Shown: positions 10,024-20,823 of the stretch, piece after piece
How the letters are laid out: each line of letters opens with the position of its first letter
Numbering within the stretch: position 1 is the first letter of the stretch
NCBI GenBank assembly: GCA_963921425.1
Contig: OY992839.1
Location: forward strand, 17,716,910-17,780,909
Direction: 5' to 3'
DNA: 64,000 nucleotides
Source of the DNA: Dryas octopetala
Lineage: Eukaryota; Streptophyta; Magnoliopsida; Rosales; Rosaceae
Program-made: the position numbers and the translations under genes
The notes under the pieces: model-generated
Seen by the model: the letters and a program-made list of their open reading frames with translations, nothing else
What the model was told of the DNA's origin: nothing
Databases searched by the model: none

Positions 10024-13000
10024 ATGGCGTCGTCGAAACTAATGTCGTCGTCGTCAAAATCACGAAACTCGGATCTCTCACGGCGCCCGTCTACAAAACC
10101 CAAACCCTCAGCATCTTACTCCTCCTCCTCCGCTCCCCAAACCCTAAACAACAGCCATACGACGTCGCATCATAACAACACCAATACGACGCCGCATAGT
10201 CTCGGCTCGACGATGACTGTCGACGGCCTTCTCCGCGACGTCTACAACTCCAATTCCAACAACCTCACCACCGACGCCACCCTCCTCGACGCCCAAATAA
10301 CCCTAATCGACGCCGTTTCTGAAATCAACTCCGCCATCGTACCCTCCTCGGCGCCACCGCCAAAGACCGTCGACGAGGTTTGGCAAGAAATTGTCTCTGG
10401 CGGGACTCGGAAGGAGTGTAAGGAAGAGACAACTGATGAAATGATAACTCTGGAGGACTTTTTGGCCAGGGCTGGGGCCGTCCAAGAAGATGATATCAAG
10501 GATTTGCCGCTTCCTCTTCCGCCTCCGCCGGAGACCGAGCGATTGAGCGGTGGAGTGTTTTCTTTCGATTCGATCCCGCTCAGCCCGTTCCAGTCCATTG
10601 ATAAGGTTGAGGGGTCCATAATGGGGTTCGGGAACGGGGTCGAGGTGGTTGCAAGTGGAGGAGGAGGAAGAACGGGTGGGAGAGGGAAGAGAGGGCGTGC
10701 GGTTTTGGAACCCTTGGATAAGGCGACGCAGCAGAGACAGAGGAGGATGATCAAGAACCGGGAGTCGGCCGCGAGGTCCAGAGAGCGGAAGCAGGTGAAA
10801 TGGGGTTTTTCTTTTTTCTTTTATTTTTTAGCCCAATTTGTGAATTTTGGTTTGTTTGATGAACTTATTTTGTGTTTTTTGTTTTTCTGTTTGTGTGTTT
10901 TTCGGATTTTAGGCTTACCAAGTTGAATTGGAGTCATTGGCAGTTAAATTAGAGGAGGAGAACGAGCGGCTTTTGAAAGAGAAGGTAATGAAATCGGTAT
11001 TGTATTGTACCGTACTGGAGTTGGCTATTGAATTGTGTTGTTGAGAAATGTGTTTTTCTACTACTAAATGGTAGTGTAATGTGGTCATTTGCACAACTCT
11101 ATGCTTTATAATTTCGCTCTGTTGGTAGCATTAGGGTTATGGGGACACAATTAGCCGTATTATAGCCACAATCAGTATTCAGTATAGTAAGTTACAATGG
11201 TTCAATACCACATGTTAAAATCTTTGCAACAACACTAGCTTTTCTTTCATCCGTCTCGTTTTCGAAGGCTGCCAACCTTATGTCAATTACAAATAGCCAA
11301 GTCCAGAAAATCTCCATTTTTATATGACTTTAGTTGACTTTGTTCACCTTCTGTTTCTGTTTGTGTAAACTACTTTTATAAATGTTAGTAATAATAATTT
11401 CAGGACCTCATCCTCTTCCTTTTTCTTTTTCTTAATACTTTGTTATTGTGAATCCTATTATTCACTTATTTCAACCATAGACGGTTGATCAGATCATTGA
11501 AATGAAACACTGGGAAAATAGTAAAAACTGTATATGCTGAGGACTGATGTCATCTGAGTAAACTAGGCAGAAATGAGCATATGGTGATGAAAGACATTCT
11601 CATGACTCAATTATAACTATCATCACCCTTCATGATGAGCTGTTGATTTTTCATCTATGAATTTCGATACAGATTGTGTGGTTTACAAGTTCCAATTTTG
11701 TTGCATTAAAGCCTTGTACATGCTTTAAGCAAATACCATTACACCTTCCCGTTTCATCCCATTCAAGACTTATCATTTGTCCTATTAAAAAAGACTCATC
11801 ATTTGTCAATGTTTCACTGTAATTGAACAAAACTCAAGCTTGTTTATACTTGTCTTTTAGTCATCCCGACATGCTCAAGCCCCTATGTGAAGCATGATTG
11901 GTAATTAATTTAAGCTCAAGCTCTGTTTTATGAACAATCTTTTAGTAAGAGGCTTGACTAAATATTATTAGTTATCATACCCCAAAAAAAAAAGATTGTT
12001 AGTTAGAAATATGTATATATGTATGTTATGTGTATATATACATTCATATTTATCCAAATTATATGTATACATGCATACAATATTGAATTATATTTCATTA
12101 TTTGTTCTACAGTGTACAGATAACTCATTGAGGTTCTTAAATATGTAATTTAAGTGTTCTTAATTGACAATTTATATAGGAGAATCTGAGTAAATTTACT
12201 TGAAATTTAACTCAAGTACATCAAATTAGTTTAAATTCCATATAACGTGTAAATTTGAAACATGATTTGATCCGTAAGGAAGCAGAACTAATCAAGCCTC
12301 TGAGCTCCTGGAAAAATCTAGCTTGCTCAAAAAAATTAATGAACCAAGTTTGAACAAGATTTTTTGTTTCGTTATAAGCTTGTGCTTGATAAAAATTCAA
12401 ACAAATTCATCTTGAACTTTTAGTACTTGGCTTGTTGGCTCGATTGCAGCCTTTTTTTCATCTGGCTTAGTATACTAATAAGCGCTTAATGCTGTTTAAT
12501 TTAAAGAGGAACAATATCCAGTATGGTTTTGGAGATTCTAATATATGCACATGATGACTAGGTTCATGAGTGTGTATAGGAGCAAAATCATGTACCGTTC
12601 AGTTATCTGACTTTTATGTGTTTGGGTTTTTGAAGTTGATACAAAGACCTTGTAATTTGTAGTTGAAATTTTATTATAAACAACAAACAAACTGCAAAGC
12701 AGTACAAAAAGTGCAAAAAGAGACAAGAGGCCTAACCAGCCAGGCCAAACAGAGCCCAGTACAAACTGACTAACTAGAATTCAAATAGAACACGCACCAA
12801 GATTGACTGACTAGGTTCATGAGTAATCTATGTTTCACTTGCTCTCTTTTGCAGACTTGACATTTATTGCATCTTCCATTGTCTAACCAAAGATTTCTAT
12901 TGCAGGCTGCGAGGACTGAGGAAAGGCTTAAGCAGGTACTCATTTCACTCCTGTTCTTAGTTATTCATTGATATGGCAAGTGACTGCATTTTAACTGGGA

Positions 13001-16000
13001 AATGGTCTTAGGCTATGGTGATTTTTTTTATTTTTCCTTTTGGGAAAAGGGGGAGGGGGAGGGGGAGGGGTGGAGGGAGAATGAGAAACATTAAATTACA
13101 TAAAATGAATTTGAAAGAATGCAGAAAATTACAAGTGAAACATTACAACTATTTCACCACTCCTGCCCAAAGAAAGAAAAGAAACAGATACAAAGTCTAC
13201 ACTATAACCCTTCTTTTTGAACGGTGTTTCAGGCATAGATGTAGCTTAATGTTTAGAATTAGGTATTTAGAAATTATCTTCCTTGCACACAAGAAAATAT
13301 TAAGAATGCTATAAGAAATTTAAAGAATGAGATAAGAGAGAAGAAATCTCTTATTCTTTTGCTGGTGGTTTTCATTATAACGGGGTTTTATGGTCTCTCA
13401 ACACTACCAATGTAATGACAAATTGACCCTTTAGTAATTTTATTTATAATATTCTGATTTTGATGCAGGACAGGAGCAAAGGCTGCTGTCCAGCTGTAGT
13501 TTTAGGGCAAAAAACCACTGTAGAGAATACTTCCAGCAACAAACAATAGGAAGAGAAGAGAATAAAGCTATATAATCAAAGTTGGAATGTAGATAGATGA
13601 GTTTAGGAACCCAAAAGAAGCTCTCACATCAGAAATCTCTGAATAACATTATGCCAAAAACTGTCTATTACAACCTAAGCCTTAAGCTTATATAGGGAAA
13701 ACATAAACCTAAGATAACTAGGAAAAGCATAAACCTAAACTAACTAGGAAAACATAAAGTAAAATTACCTTAAAAGACCTAATGAAATAAGGAAACTAGA
13801 CTCTAAATCCAGCTAGGAAATAAAAATTAAAAAGCTACTAAAAAAAAAAATAATAAGTCTTGGAACCCTAGGAGATGCTCCTGCATCAACTCCACTGGGT
13901 TGGGAAAAACTCGACTCCGGCGAGTAAGTCTTCACAACTTCTGCAGATAATCCAGATAAACTCTTCTTGAACTTATAGTCTTGAAATTGATTTCTTCCTT
14001 TCCAAACAAAGAGATATTTGGAATATTTAATCCTTCTTGAACAGTTAGCTTTATTGTCCATGATCAATCTTGCATCCCATAATTTCTTCACATCAGTTTT
14101 CATTTGATTTACAAAATCGATCAGGTTCTTGGCAATCTTGAAGTTCATTGCATCAACTCCAATGAAATCAACATATTCAGAAGCATTATTTCCTATAGAG
14201 TCTTGGGACTTTAGGATTGTGGGCTCATCGTCTATGATGTCTTCAAGAATTACATGTACCACCTTATCTTCAAATTTATATTGATTCCCTTCCTTCAAAA
14301 AAATTTTAGACCCAACATTTTCTTTACTCTCACCAGGTTCTTTGTCAAAAGTTTTCTCAAGCCCCCAACAAATAACATAACAAGCTTCACAATCATGTTC
14401 TAGACAAATATCAAATACTGGAGGAAGATCTAAATTTAGAGAACTATCATCTTCCAAGTCATCCAAAGTTTCTTCAAAAGGGCTATCCGACTCATGAGAA
14501 CCACCATAGACCTTATCACCATTCTCAGATTCAACACCGTCATAAGCGGAACCTGGATAATCAGAACCGACCAATTCTTCCACAAAACTTTCATCCTCAA
14601 GACTACCTTCCGGTATGTCCGAGGGGTTGCGTCCGCCTTCCGGAATCTCCATATGGGCTTTCGCACGTTCCTGTCGTCGGAGCGTTTCCACTGCGCTTGA
14701 CAGAACTTCGATCATGCGCCACATCTCTGCCATCTCTGTTTGTAGAGCTTGGTTTCCTTGTCCCCGGCCTCTACCACGTCCAGCCAATAGTGCAGAACTA
14801 GGGTTTGCAACCAGGGTTTGCTCTGATACCAATTGATGCAGGACAGGAGCAAAGGCTGCTGTCCAGCTGTAGTTTTAGGGCAAAAAACCACTGTAGAGAA
14901 TACTTCCAGCAACAAACAATAGGAAGAGAAGAGAATAAAGCTATATAATCAAAGTTGGAATGTAGATAGATGAGTTTAGGAACCCAAAAGAAGCTCTCAC
15001 ATCAGAAATCTCTGAATAACATTATGCCAAAAACTGTCTATTACAACCTAAGCCTTAAGCTTATATAGGGAAAACATAAACCTAAGATAACTAGGAAAAG
15101 CATAAACCTAAACTAACTAGGAAAACATAAAGTAAAATTACCTTAAAAGACCTAATGAAATAAGGAAACTAGACTCTAAATCCAGCTAGGAAATAAAAAT
15201 TAAAAAGCTACTAAAAAAAAAAATAATAAGTCTTGGAACCCTAGGAGATGCTCCTGCATCAGATTTTCTTGTCAATCTAAATTATTTAATACACAAAGTG
15301 TACCAAATCATCTGTCAATTCAAAAAGAAATAAATTGACCTCTACTTATGGTTTTTGTATATACAATAATTCTTCTGACTCTAAATTTTCCAACAGTTTA
15401 CAAGATCATCTGTCAATCCCCCCTCCTCCCAACAAGAAAAAAAGAAGGAAAACAATGTATTCTAATTTTCAATCATGATAATCCAATTCTCTAAACAGTC
15501 AATCCAATTTTCAATCATTATTTCATTTGATGATGGACAAAAACCCATGAGTGGGATTTTTCTTTGACCAACCTTTACACATTTGTTTCATTCTTTAAAT
15601 TATGATAATATTATAGCCAATTAAATTTATGCGTACTAAGTGAGATGCTGAAGTTTTAGCTCAAGTATTACCAAACACTTAGCCAAATATATTCTCCTAA
15701 AGGTAAACACAAAGGTTCTTGTTTTGTTTTTTTTTTGTTTTTTTGGGGGGGGTTACTGAACTTCCTTTGAAATAATAGAAATAGATCGACAGCCCTTTTC
15801 ATTATTGAAATGTAATTTTATGGGCATCATGATTGAAAAAACACACAAACAATATATGTGGATGGGTACTTGTGTATGTCCACGGGGAAGATAACAGGAA
15901 AGTTTCACCATGATATATATGATTACACAAGGAACATATCCTCTCTCCCAAATTATATAGGTGCTTTTCTAGGTTATTTAAGCTTTGGGTTTAGAGCAGT

Positions 16001-16625
16001 CAAGGCAATCAATATGAAGAACCATTATAATGACCAAAGATGGTTTGCTAAGTAGATGCATATATTTAGTAGAATACACAAGAGAACTGATTACAGATAT
16101 TGCACATGCTTTTAGATTTTATTCTTTGTATGCTTATAGAAATTGATCTATCTATTATCTTCAATAATTTAATACACTCTGAGAAACTTGTGGGTAATTC
16201 TTGTTTTCTCATGAAAATGTAGAAGTGGAAAATTTTGAAGATTAATGGATCAGCAGTGGATCATAATCAAGTGGGTTGAATGTAATTTTTTTAAGCTAAT
16301 TTTTTCGAAGAATGTGTCTACATCTTTATTGTTTGTAAGGGAGGAAGAGAAGAATAGGTGTTCATTTTTTAAGTAATTGGAACACATGAGTATTGGTTTT
16401 AGTATCATTTATATAGTCTAATATGAGTGACATTAGATGAAAATTTGATGCAGAGGAATAGGGTAGAGTGGGAGATGAGGAACATATAGTTTGTAGTAGT
16501 CATTAGTTGTTATGCAGTTGACCTTTTGTGTACTTTTGATGCAGCTGATGGAAAATGTCATTCCGGTTGTGGAGAAGCGAAGACCATCGCGTGTCCTCCG
16601 GAGAGTTCGCTCATTGCAGTGGTAG
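10024..16625 (+). CDS. GBF4: Group A bZIP transcription factor, GBF4-like
   Basis: Four exons by reading frame and GT-AG borders: 10024-10794, 10913-10984, 12906-12935, 16545-16625; 317 aa. The ATG at 10024 is chosen because the product then starts MASSKLMSSS, as Arabidopsis GBF4 does in style. Short conserved blocks come first: STMTVDGLLRDVY (~62-74), TVDEVWQEIVSGG (~115-127) and MITLEDFLARAG (~140-151), regions that carry kinase-site motifs in ABF/AREB/DPBF proteins. The basic region is NRESAARSR with the invariant N245-x7-R253. Then comes a leucine zipper across exons 2-4 and the family end RRVRSLQW. Such proteins dimerise in the nucleus and bind G-box/ABRE (ACGT) sites in abscisic-acid and stress responses. 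The last two introns are unusually long (1.9 and 3.6 kb), and the last holds a young LTR element. Whether it is a GBF4 orthologue or another group A member is not proven. Confidence 0.92.
10985..12554 (+). other. bZIP intron 2, first part
   Basis: AT-rich intron DNA (the whole intron is 10985-12905). Contains ATGTATATATGTATG-type simple sequence at 12010-12075. No ORF or recognised element. Confidence 0.5.
12555..12824. mobile_element. Small insertion flanked by a 17-bp direct repeat, in bZIP intron 2
   Basis: TGACTAGGTTCATGAGT occurs at 12555-12571 and again, identically, at 12808-12824, enclosing 236 bp. A long perfect direct repeat of 10-20 bp around a short insert is the mark of target-primed (LINE/SINE) integration. 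The enclosed segment reads like the antisense of a non-LTR element 3' region (A- and C-rich words such as CAAACAAACTGCAAAGC), but no RT domain is present. A simple tandem duplication with later change is the alternative. Confidence 0.5.
13015..13080 (+). repeat. G-rich GGGGGA repeat in bZIP intron 3
   Basis: Six to seven GGGGGA/GGGGAGG units at 13046-13078 after a T-rich stretch. Four or more G-runs could form a G-quadruplex on the sense strand of the pre-mRNA. Confidence 0.6.
13461..13888 (-). repeat. LTR (3' LTR of the intron element)
   Basis: 428 bp, edges TG...CA inside a 10-bp terminal inverted repeat. In the direction of the bZIP gene its left edge forms TTTTGATGCAG at 13458-13468. Confidence 0.95.
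13813..14733 (-). CDS. Gag-like/unknown ORF of the intron LTR element
   Basis: One open frame covers nearly all the internal region. The first ATG is at 14733-14731, giving 306 aa; the frame is open further upstream almost to the primer-binding site, where it encodes an RGRGRGQG segment. A short coiled-coil (EMWRMIEVLSSAVETLRRQE) follows, then an acidic Ser/Asp/Glu-rich part and a mixed C-terminal half with a Cys pair region near the middle. It ends inside the 3' LTR. The N-terminus resembles the start of plant Ty3/gypsy Gag proteins. No CCHC knuckle, protease or RT is visible. It may be a Gag N-terminus joined by internal deletion to an acidic linker of a larger gypsy parent. The lack of stops despite no selection by an own RT suggests youth or function. 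Confidence 0.55.
   Translation of the reverse strand: MAEMWRMIEVLSSAVETLRRQERAKAHMEIPEGGRNPSDIPEGSLEDESFVEELVGSDYPGSAYDGVESENGDKVYGGSHESDSPFEETLDDLEDDSSLNLDLPPVFDICLEHDCEACYVICWGLEKTFDKEPGESKENVGSKIFLKEGNQYKFEDKVVHVILEDIIDDEPTILKSQDSIGNNASEYVDFIGVDAMNFKIAKNLIDFVNQMKTDVKKLWDARLIMDNKANCSRRIKYSKYLFVWKGRNQFQDYKFKKSLSGLSAEVVKTYSPESSFSQPSGVDAGASPRVPRLIIFFFSSFLIFIS
14820..14831 (-). other. Primer-binding site for initiator tRNA-Met
   Basis: Read on minus, TGGTATCAGAGC lies two bases inside the 5' LTR (minus-strand 14831 to 14820). This is the standard plant retrotransposon primer site matching the 3' end of initiator tRNA-Met, and it fixes the element's orientation. Confidence 0.92.
14834..15261 (-). 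repeat. LTR (5' LTR of the intron element)
   Basis: 428 bp, apparently identical to the other LTR. It is followed on + by GATTT, the right copy of the target duplication (15262-15266). A TATATAGG lies at 15062-15069 on +; read on minus it is CCTATATA, a candidate promoter for the element. Confidence 0.95.
15267..16544 (+). other. bZIP intron 3, last part
   Basis: AT-rich intron DNA with a T/G-rich run at 15721-15752. No ORF or element recognised. Ends in the acceptor TTTTGATGCAG before exon 4. Confidence 0.5.
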
Positions 16626-17290
16626 AGAATGTATATGCTTGAGGTGTGGCGTGGAAAACAAACTTCATTCTAAGACATAGGGAGGAAAATGTATAAAAAT
16701 TCTACTTGAAATCTGATTGTCCAAATTAGAGATGTCCTCCTGATGATTATCATTTTCTGAGAGCTACTGTGGTATTTCATTCAGAGAACAGAAAGAAATT
16801 TCAACCTTAGGGGCAATTCCTTTTAAGTCATAAGTTATGACTGAGAAAAATATGGTGTTCATTGAGGGAGATGGAGGTAGAGAGCCTTATGTTGCTGTAT
16901 GTAGTTAACAGGTATGAAAACCTCGTTTTCCCAATTATTTAAGGGAGGGTGAAGTAGGGGATTGGAATTAGTTTATATTTAGCTCAAAATATAAGATTGA
17001 TGGTTAGGGATATGTTTATGTTTAAGGAGAGCTTGCTTGTAGTTCCTTGCTAGAGATTGTCTATGAATTTATATTTTTCTTTTCTGGGATCCGATATATG
17101 TATTTACTTTCACTTGGAGGGAATATTTCCTTTTTAAAGAATTTGTTGCTTTTATATTTCACAATTGTTAGATGCTCTTTTTGTAACTAGATGTGTTTAT
17201 TACTAGTTTGGTGGGGGAAAGTCTCCTAGTAACTGAATTGAATGAAGTTCCTTATTGTGAACTTGTTTTACACTTTTTTTTTTTCCGGGT
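16626..17290 (+). other. bZIP 3' UTR and downstream DNA
   Basis: AT-rich. The 3' UTR end cannot be fixed from sequence. Nothing else recognised. Confidence 0.4.
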
Positions 17291-17520
17291 ATCTGGAGGC
17301 AGACAAGGTCTCCGGTCTCCCTTTTTGTTTGGCAAGAACTGCGAAGTGAGAAACATAGAGAGAGAGAGAGTGGGGTCGGGTGATGGGTTTTGTTCTTGCT
17401 TTTTTTGGCTTTTCTTGGGTAGAAAAGAGAGAGAAAGGAAGAGAAAGCCGGACAGAGAAAGAAGGCCTTGCGGTGTGGGTCCAACTGTCGACGGCAGAGG
17501 TGACCGCAACTGTGATTAGG
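17291..17520. repeat. Fragment of the GA/CT-rich LTR-leader repeat
   Basis: ATCTGGAGGC...GGTCTCC followed by a GAGAGAGAGAG stretch resembles the 18.7-18.8 kb foldback arm (ATCTGGAGGTCGCCGGCCTCC...GCGAAGAGAGAAAGAG) and the leaders of the long LTRs at 38.7 and 49.4 kb. One arm only; diverged. Confidence 0.35.
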
Positions 17521-17659
17521 GTTGGAATTCTATGTGTTTTAAGTTTTTTTTTTTTTTTTTTTCTCTTAGTGTAGTGAAGGTATTTTCAAAATCTTTGGGT
17601 GTGTTTTAAGAAGTTGTGTAAAATGAAAAATGACGTGGGTGTGTAGCAATGAATGGAAA

Positions 17660-17835
17660 AATTATAGGGTATAATTGATATATCATCACGTAGTATAATT
17701 AATTCAACGTATAAGGATATTATTAGATGATGTGTTTATATTAGTAGAGTATAGTATTAATAACATTCACCTATATTATAACACATAGATTGGTTATATT
17801 ATGTGTTAATATATCAGTTTTACAGAATAATTTTT
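17660..17835. repeat. AT-rich foldback MITE, copy 1
   Basis: A ~150-bp segment with arms built on TATATCATCACGTAGTATAATTAA and their loose reverse complement (ATTATGTGTTAATATATCAG). The segment is clearly related, in opposite orientation, to 25865-26040: both share ATATTATTAGATGATGTGTTTATA-like and ATAGTATTAATAA words in the same order. Two copies of one inverted-repeat unit in 8 kb fit a MITE family; superfamily not determined. Confidence 0.55.
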
Positions 17836-18539
17836 TCAAAAAGTGCGAGGTGAGGAAATTAAGAGTGTATATAACCGCTGTCAATGAAAACCTTTATGAT
17901 TCAGGCTCTTAACGGATACAAGGTCTCTTTTTTTTCTTCTTTTAAAGAAATGGGTACAAGGACTTAAGAGCTTAAGATAAAATTAACAGTGGCTGTCGAT
18001 GGTTTTATAAAAAAGTTACCCACGAATGAGTGTGTACAAGATAAGTAAACCATGGCCTTGCAAGTACAGTGTACTTACGAAAGATGAGTAAAACTAAAAT
18101 TAATAAGTTGTCCAAGTTTTATGGGACAATTCTACAATTCTTTGATGTCGTGATTCATCAAGTGACGTGGATGCTTCTAGACCATTAGATCATTAGTTGA
18201 TCCTAGGGCTATTAAAAATATTGAAAAAGTAAGCGACTGATCATAGTGAGTACACAACCAATTAACAAAAAGACAAAAGTAGAAAAAGACAAGATAAAAG
18301 AAAGGGACAAAAATTATTGAACCTTGTATTTCCGTTTATACCCGTTACAACATTACTAATCAAGAGCTGCAATATGCACACCGGTCGTCCTTTCATTACA
18401 CACCCACTTTATCTATTTGTGAAATGACAATTATAACAAAACCAAATTACCATAAAGGACAGAAAATAAAAGAAAATGACAAAACAAACTAAAAATACCT
18501 AACTACACACCCTTGCAAGCCTCCTCCAGCCACCACCTT
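17836..18539. other. AT-rich intergenic, nothing recognised
   Basis: No gene or repeat structure that I can support. Confidence 0.4.
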
Positions 18540-18574
18540 CGTCGCCGGCGTCGGATCCCTCGATGACGTCGGAT

Positions 18575-18579
18575 GTCCT

Positions 18580-18628
<49 letters not shown>

Positions 18629-18830
18629 CTTCTTTCTCTTCCTCTCTCTCTTTCTCTCTTCGCATCCACCTAGCCAAACGGAAAAGGAGGCCAGCGAGCT
18701 TGTCGGCCTCCAGATAGGAAGTTTCTCACCTCTGATCTGGAGGTCGCCGGCCTCCCTTTCCGTCCGGCTAGGTGGCTGCGAAGAGAGAAAGAGAGAGGGA
18801 AGAGAAAGAGGGTTAGGAAGAGATGAGCTG
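18575..18830. repeat. Large foldback (inverted repeat) with CT/GA arms
   Basis: CTCTTTCTCTCTTCGCATCCACCTAGCC...GGCCTCCAGAT (about 18640-18715) is matched in reverse complement by ATCTGGAGG...GGCCTCC...GGCTAGGTGGCTGCGAAGAGAGAAAGAGAG (18736-18800), with a ~20-bp loop. The outer arms are the (CT)n run at 18583-18621 and the GA-rich stretch at 18780-18815. It looks like an inverted duplication of an LTR-leader-like sequence. Small ORFs across it are low-complexity and not credible. Confidence 0.6.
18583..18621 (+). repeat. (CT)n microsatellite
   Basis: About 19 uninterrupted CT units inside the left arm of the foldback. Confidence 0.9.
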
Positions 18831-18882
18831 GCCACCTCCAGCAAGTCCGGGTGGCTGTGTGCAGGGGATGGGTTGGGTTCAA

Positions 18883-20287
18883 TGTCACTCCCCTCTTTCC
18901 GGGCTCGTGAAAAACTAAAACATTTCTTTAAATTCACTTTTAATGAGCCCACAAGTATTTAATAAATCATTGTTGTCATTAAAAACATTTTTATTGAAAC
19001 TGCTGGGTCCTACTGCCTCGTCTTCTCCCCAGTTCCCACTGACTCCTCAGCTTGCTTATCCTGCAAAATATAAACCTACACCACAACCATGGTGTACCGG
19101 GTTATACAACAAACTCGATAAGCTCATATAGCTGATATGAGTGAAACAACTTAAACATAAACCTCAAAGAATAATACTCAATCAATCAGGCATAAATCAT
19201 ATCTCCTCAATTCACCATAATCAACATAAACCATAAATAATAACACTTGGGCATAAATAAATAATCCTCATATATTAATAATTCCTCAATAATAAACCAG
19301 TCTGGCAAACATTTGCCTAAACATCAACATTTATCCTCAACAATAATAATTCACTCAACATCAATAATTTCATGTCAACTCAATAATTTCCAATTATTTA
19401 CTTATGCTCAAAATCCTCATTTAATCACTTAAACTCAAAATCATCAAATTCTACGCAGGATACATCCTATTCTTTACCATCATAGCATACGACAAACAAT
19501 TCAACAATACAGACAGTTTCACTCACAGTGCAACTTTGTGAAAAGATTGATTTGCCCTTCATGGCGCCTTTGCTCAGATTTCCAATTCGGCAATCGACAG
19601 AATCCACCGTCAAATTCGTCGAAAAAGTCATAGCCTTTAACTCTTCAATTCTCCAGTCTGGGTGGTCATCTCGGGAAGGGAGCACCACAATTGTGCTCAG
19701 AACAACAAGAGGAAGAGGTTAAGGGTGGTTCGCCCTCGTGACGTAGTCGAAAAAGGCAGATTGCTAACGAAGGTGGCGATCAGGTCTTGCCATGTTGTGG
19801 CGTTGTCACGGCTTGGATGAATGATCGGACCCCACTAGGAGGTCGGCTCCGACGAGGGGAGTGCGTTGGTGGCCTTAGGTCGCTAAGAGAATGGCCGACG
19901 AAGGAGGTAGTGGTCGGCTGGGTCGCACATAGGGAGAGGGAAGAGAGAGGAGAGAGGAGAGAGAAGAGAGAAAAAGAGAAATGAGAGATTTTCTGAAAGT
20001 GGGTTTTTAAAACCCTTTGTTGAAATTTTACGAAAATGCCCCTGACTTCACACGTCTATATCTCTCAAACTGTAACTTCAATAGACGTACAGTTCGCGTC
20101 TACAGACTCGTGGACTCGAGACCTGTCTAACAAGTCCAAAACCAAAGTCAAAGGCCCACTAAATCAAAAAGTCAACTTTGGGTCAAGCCCAATTTAAAAC
20201 AAAAATTAAAAATTAACCCAAAACCTTTTTATTTTTCAAATAAATTCTCAAAATATTTAAAATATTTTTCAAAATATGGGGTAATGA
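18883..20287 (-). repeat. Long-LTR copy (solo LTR-like), minus orientation
   Basis: Read on minus, it has the same order of blocks as the solo LTR at 38518-41309. First AAAGTTGACTTT and CGAGTCCACGAGT..GTAGACGCG near the start, then a GTGGGTTTTTAAAACCC promoter-like block and a CT-rich leader. Later come GGTACACCATGG..GGTGTAGG, GCAGGATAAGCA and GGAGAAGACGAGGCAGT, and an end GGGGAGTGACA at 18883. It is ~1.4 kb, half the length of the 38.5-kb copy. The 5' edge (TCATTACCCC at 20287) is decayed and no target duplication was found. Confidence 0.6.
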
Positions 20288-20437
20288 TAGGAAAAAGGGT
20301 GTGCATATAGCAGCCCTCTTACTAATCCCACCACCCCCTCCACTTCCTTTTTTTGTTCCACCAATTTAGGCATGACTTCATTTTTATATATACATTTTTT
20401 TTGGTCAATTTTTTCATATATATAATTAATATATATA

Positions 20438-20823
20438 GGCCATTTCCATTGAGGTATATATTATCTTAAACATAATGAGGTATGGCTTGTGAGATTCACT
20501 CTGCATTGTAATTTGATGATCGAATTCGTCTATTTTCTAAGTCTCTATATAAGGATCATTCGTGCAAAATATTTGACAAATTAAGAATCGTTTAATCATT
20601 TTATTAAAGGGTCATCATTTCAAGTGTTTATGCAATCAGTATGTTTGTCTATTTATTGAATTACAATTAGATGTGTTAATGATTTCTAATTTACCTAATT
20701 TTTTACAAAGATGTAGAGAATTAGAAATTAGTTGCCTCGATCATCGAATTATGATGCGGAGTGAGTCCCACAAACCATACTTCATTATATTTAAAATGAG
20801 ATATACCTCCATCGGAATGGGCC
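20438..20823. repeat. MITE-like element with ~90-bp inverted arms
   Basis: GGCCATTTCCATTGAGGTATAT...AATGAGGTATGGCTTGTGAG at the left is matched by the reverse complement of the right end (GGCCCATTCCGATGGAGGTATAT...AATGAAGTATGGTTTGTGGG). The arms continue to a shared GATGATCGA block. Total ~386 bp. No clear target duplication. Confidence 0.65.

Larger units (their letters stand above)
13461..15261 (-). mobile_element. Complete non-autonomous LTR retrotransposon in bZIP intron 3
   Basis: Two 428-bp LTRs (13461-13888 and 14834-15261) look identical base for base and begin and end TGATGCAGGA...TCCTGCATCA, a 10-bp inverted repeat. The 5-bp target duplication GATTT flanks it (13456-13460 and 15262-15266). 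On the minus strand the right LTR is followed after two bases by TGGTATCAGAGC, the primer-binding site for initiator tRNA-Met, so the element points against the bZIP gene. Total 1801 bp. The inner 945 bp hold one ORF and no protease, RT, RNase H or integrase, so it depends on enzymes from elsewhere. The polypurine tract expected before the 3' LTR is weak. Identical LTRs and an intact target duplication mean a recent insertion. Confidence 0.95.

Noticed and set aside
18503-18962. Several ~130-150-codon frames on both strands
   Set aside because: Driven by (CT)n/(GA)n runs and the foldback; Ser-Leu and Arg-Glu repeats only.
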